The notes under the pieces are model-generated. The model ran no database searches, was not told the origin of the DNA, and worked only from the letters and a program-made list of their open reading frames with translations. This document shows, one piece after another, positions 60,775 through 64,000 of a DNA stretch of 64,000 nucleotides (position 1 is its first letter; every line of letters begins with the position of its first letter). Position numbers and translations under genes: made by a program. This DNA comes from Stomorhina lunata (taxonomy: Eukaryota; Arthropoda; Insecta; Diptera; Rhiniidae), in assembly GCA_933228675.1 (NCBI GenBank), contig OW121741.1:137915858-137979857 (forward strand), read 5' to 3'.

Positions 60775-61114
60775 AAAAAATTTTGTATTTCGTTTAAAAA
60801 TATATGTTTTTAATAAAACAACAACAAAAAAGTTGTTGCTGTTGTTGTTGTTGCTTTCAAATTGCTTACCCTGCAATTGGTAAGTACTTGCCTCCAATGA
60901 CATCCCCATGTTAATGTAATAACTTAAACAGCGAATGAGTAAGTAGTTCGTGTTCAATAGTTTAACTGTTTAACTCATTATTTGGTAATGAAAAGTTTTA
61001 CTGGGATGTTATTTTGCCAAAAAAAAAATCATGTGTAATTCCTAATTTCATGTGTAATTTTGGCACGATCCATGTGTAATTTAACATTTGGTTGGTGGCA
61101 ACACTGAATAATTT

Positions 61115-62395
61115 ACATTTTTATACTCATACACACACGCTCATAGTTTTTCATCAAACAAAAGAAAAAAAGTGGGAAAATCTAATGTTAGGATTTGTTT
61201 AAAAGTGTGTGAGTTTAAAATAAATAAAATCGGATTTTTATTTGAAAATAAAGGAAATCTTTTATGGGAAAGAGCTTAATGTGAGCAAAAGTGTGTGATG
61301 AAATTTATGTATGTATATTTGTCTTTTTATGTTTTCCATAGTTTTGTAGGAGACATTTAATTGTTCGATGACTGAAATTCTATGATTTTCCATATTTATT
61401 TTAAATGTTGGGCATATACATTTTTTTATTATCTTGTTTAGATCATCTTGTGGTTTTTAGTTTTAAGCATTCTTGGGAATTTACAGTGGGATTTAGGCAA
61501 AATTATAACCTTTAAGTGCTTGTGGTTTAATGTGGTTATATGTTCTCAAAAGTAGAGTATTTATTTAGGGGATAAAGGAAAATTAAACGAAAAACAAGCT
61601 TAATATTCAACATTGTGAAATGGGATTAAAAATGTTTAAGGATACACTAAATGCCTAATTTAAGATAAAAGTAAAGATATCATATACCTATGTAGCTGTT
61701 ATAACAAATTTTGAGATAAAACTCCACTTGCTAACTTATAAACCTTTCCTGTGTTATAAATTTTAATATAGTGTTAATTTTAAAAAATTTTTTAAAATAA
61801 AATATTATTCAATTTTTTTTTTCGAAATTTCAATCTATGTGATACATAAATATTTAACATTTTTCATCACCACTGTCATCGCCATCAACAAATCTATCTC
61901 ATAAATTTCTTTGACGAATTTATGTTTATCGCTTTAGAGAAATTTTGAAATTTGTAAACAATAAATAAATCTCGATTGTGCATTTCAATTCTTAATACGG
62001 CTCTTAACTATAAATACCTTCACTTTTGTATGTTGTGTATTCGGAAAAACCATTTACCGGCTGTTTATTTAGCTAAGAAGAGAATACAACTCTTTCAATC
62101 TTAAGTAATTCTCTTTAGAACATGTACAAATACCAATGAATTTCTCTTGCATTAAGGCGTTATTACGTTATGTTAAAGTCTATTTAATTTTAGGTGTAAA
62201 TAGACTAACACACCCACATCTACCTAAACACATTCTTAGCTAAACACTATATAAATATACATACATATGCATGTATTAAATGTATCTATTAAGCCGGAAA
62301 ATGTTGTTAACACGGCATTTTTTTCTTGAAAGAAAGTTGCCAGATTTATTTGCTGTAAAACGCAAATAGAAAAAAAAAATTAAAGACAATTTTTA
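61115..62395. other. AT-rich DNA, no gene recognised
   Basis: No open frame, terminal repeat or array until the last satellite. Slightly GC-richer near 61860-62080, without motif. Confidence 0.4.
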
Positions 62396-62399
62396 CTGT

Positions 62400-64000
62400 T
62401 ATTATTTTTTTCTATGTAAAATTTTTAAAGAAAATTTTGTCAGAAAAATTTTTTGTACAATATTTTATACAAAAAATTTCCATTACTAAAAAATTTTCTT
62501 TATAAAATTTTGATCGCAAAATTTTCTATACAAAATTTTTTATTTAAAATGTTGACCAAAAAATTTTCTATATAAAATTTTCAATACAAACTTTTGAAAG
62601 AAAAATCTTTTAAATAAAATTTTGACCGAAAAAGTTTTCTATAAAAACTTTTGACCGAAAACCGAAAAGTTTTCTATATAAAATTTTGACCGAAAAATTT
62701 TCTATATAAAATTTTGACCGAAAAGTTTTCTATATAAAATTTTAACCGAAAAATTTTCTTTATAAAATTTTGACCGAAAAATTTTCTTTATAAAATTTTG
62801 ACCGAAAAATTTTCTATATAAAATTTTGACCGAAAAGTTTTCTATATAAAATTTTGACCGAAAAATTTTCTATATAAAATTTTGACCGAAAAATTTTCTA
62901 TATAAAATTTTGACCGAAAAATTTTCTATATACAATTTTGACCGAAAAATTTTTTATATTAAATTTTGACCGAAAAATTTTCTATATAAAATTTGACCGA
63001 AAAGTTTTCTATATAAAATTTTGACCGAAAATTTTTCTATATAAAATTTTGACCGAAAAATTTTCTATATACAATTTTGACCGAAAAATTTTCTATATTA
63101 AATTTTGACCGAAAAATTTTCTATATAAAATTTTGACCGAAAAATTTTCTATATAAAATTTTGACCGAAAAATTTTCTATATAAAATTTTGACCGAAAAA
63201 TTTTCTATATAAAATTTTGACCGAAAAATTTTCTATATAAAATTTTGACCGAAAAATTTTCTATATAAAATTTTGACCGAAAAATTTTCTATATAAAATT
63301 TTGACCGAAAAATTTTCTATATAAAATTTTGACCGAAAAATTTTCTATATAAAATTTTGACCGAAAAATTTTCTATATAAAATTTTGACCGAAAAATTTT
63401 CTATATAAAATTTTGACCGAAAAATTTTCTATATAAAATTTTGACCGAAAAATTTTCTATATAAAATTTTGACCGAAAAATTTTCTATATAAAATTTTGA
63501 CCGAAAAATTTTCTACATAAAATTTTGACCGAAAAATTTTCTATATAAAATTTTGACCGAAAAATTTTCTATATAAAATTTTGACCGAAAAATTTTCTAT
63601 ATAAAATTTTGACCGAAAAATTTTCTATATAAAATTTTGACCGAAAAATTTTCTATATAAAATTTTGACCGAAAAATTTTCTATATAAAATTTTGACCGA
63701 AAAATTTTCTATATAAAATTTTGACCGAAAAATTTTCTATATAAAATTTTGACCGAAAAATTTTCTATATAAAATTTTGACCGAAAAATTTTCTATATAA
63801 AATTTTGACCGAAAAATTTTCTATATAAAATTTTGACCGAAAAATTTTCTATATTAAATTTTGACCGAAAAATTATCTATATAAAATTTTGACCGAAAAA
63901 TTTTCTATATAAAATTTTGACCGAAAAATTTTCTATATAAAATTTTGACCGAAAAATTTTCTATATAAAATTTTGACCGAAAAATTTTCTATATAAAATT
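62400..64000. repeat. AAAATTTTGACCGAAAAATT minisatellite, 28-bp units, continues past window
   Basis: At least 57 units of AAAATTTTGACCGAAAAATT TTCTATAT, diverged at 62400-62640 and nearly perfect from 62640 to the edge. The palindromic core is altered (TTTTCTATATAAAA), and the spacer GACCG is unique to this array. Since it is uniform at the window edge, the array extends further. Confidence 0.92.

Larger units (their letters stand above)
59747..61005 (+). mobile_element. CCCAG-type TIR element carrying tRNA-like segments, copy C
   Basis: 1259-bp copy in the same orientation as copy A. Starts CCCAGCAAAACTTTGGTAAT, ends AAAAGTTTTACTGGG, flanked by AT on both sides (59745-59746, 61006-61007). 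It lacks an 18-base part of the centre and ~40 bases near 60450, and has a 15-bp deletion near 60870. It lies inside the hAT element and is therefore younger than it. Confidence 0.8.
58712..61106. mobile_element. hAT-type non-autonomous element with perfect 8-bp target duplication
   Basis: Tips CAGTGTTGCCAC on both sides, each followed by repeated ATGTGTAATT motifs (58725-58815; 61030-61085). AATAATTT occurs directly outside both tips (58704-58711 and 61107-61114), the 8-bp duplication of the hAT superfamily. About 1.1 kb remains after removing the nested CCCAG copy C. Two short minus frames at 59107-59642 have no recognisable transposase motif. Confidence 0.85.

Overview
This window looks like heterochromatin-like or gene-poor DNA from a higher dipteran, most likely a calyptrate fly such as a blowfly. 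The evidence is the very low GC content, a DD41D (Visitor-type) IS630/Tc1/mariner element, hAT, Helentron-like and Jockey-like remains, an Asn/Ser-rich first exon with GT-type splicing, and TCAGTT initiator-like motifs. The species cannot be named from sequence alone. I see no bacterial operon, phage, rRNA or CRISPR structure.

Layout. 1-6.3 kb: a hAT fragment at the edge, an unassigned short ORF region, and two opposed copies (1630-2934, 5050-6334) of a 1.3-kb terminal-inverted-repeat element that carries two tRNA-like segments. 8-17.5 kb: a nest. Two Helentron-type (HINE-like) elements lie head to tail. The first is split by a 5986-bp transposon with ~300-bp terminal inverted repeats, and that transposon's own gene is split by a 2.6-kb TACCCTTCACC-family repeat. 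21.7-22.3 kb: a 549-bp foldback. 22.7-25.3 kb: an array of TTTTTGTACAAAAA palindromes. 25.9-27.2 kb: a structurally intact 1304-bp Visitor-like element with an uninterrupted 361-aa transposase, the best complete gene here. 34-37 kb: non-LTR, MITE and mariner remnants. 51.9-53.1 kb: the first coding exon of a probable host gene on the minus strand, with a candidate promoter. 57.9-61.1 kb: a MITE and a hAT-type element with a perfect 8-bp target duplication, which contains the third copy of the tRNA-like element.

The dominant component is a superfamily of minisatellite arrays covering roughly 14-15 kb (about 23%). All share the self-complementary core TTTTCTATAGAAAA or a close variant, but differ in spacer, giving unit lengths of 28, 29, 30, 32 or 33 bp. 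Two arrays share a non-repetitive flank in the same relative orientation, so at least some arrays appear to travel inside a mobile element. A foldback-related sequence lies next to or inside two other arrays.

Apart from the Visitor transposase and the host exon, the long open frames in the window are by-products of repeats whose period is a multiple of three, or are broken transposon genes.
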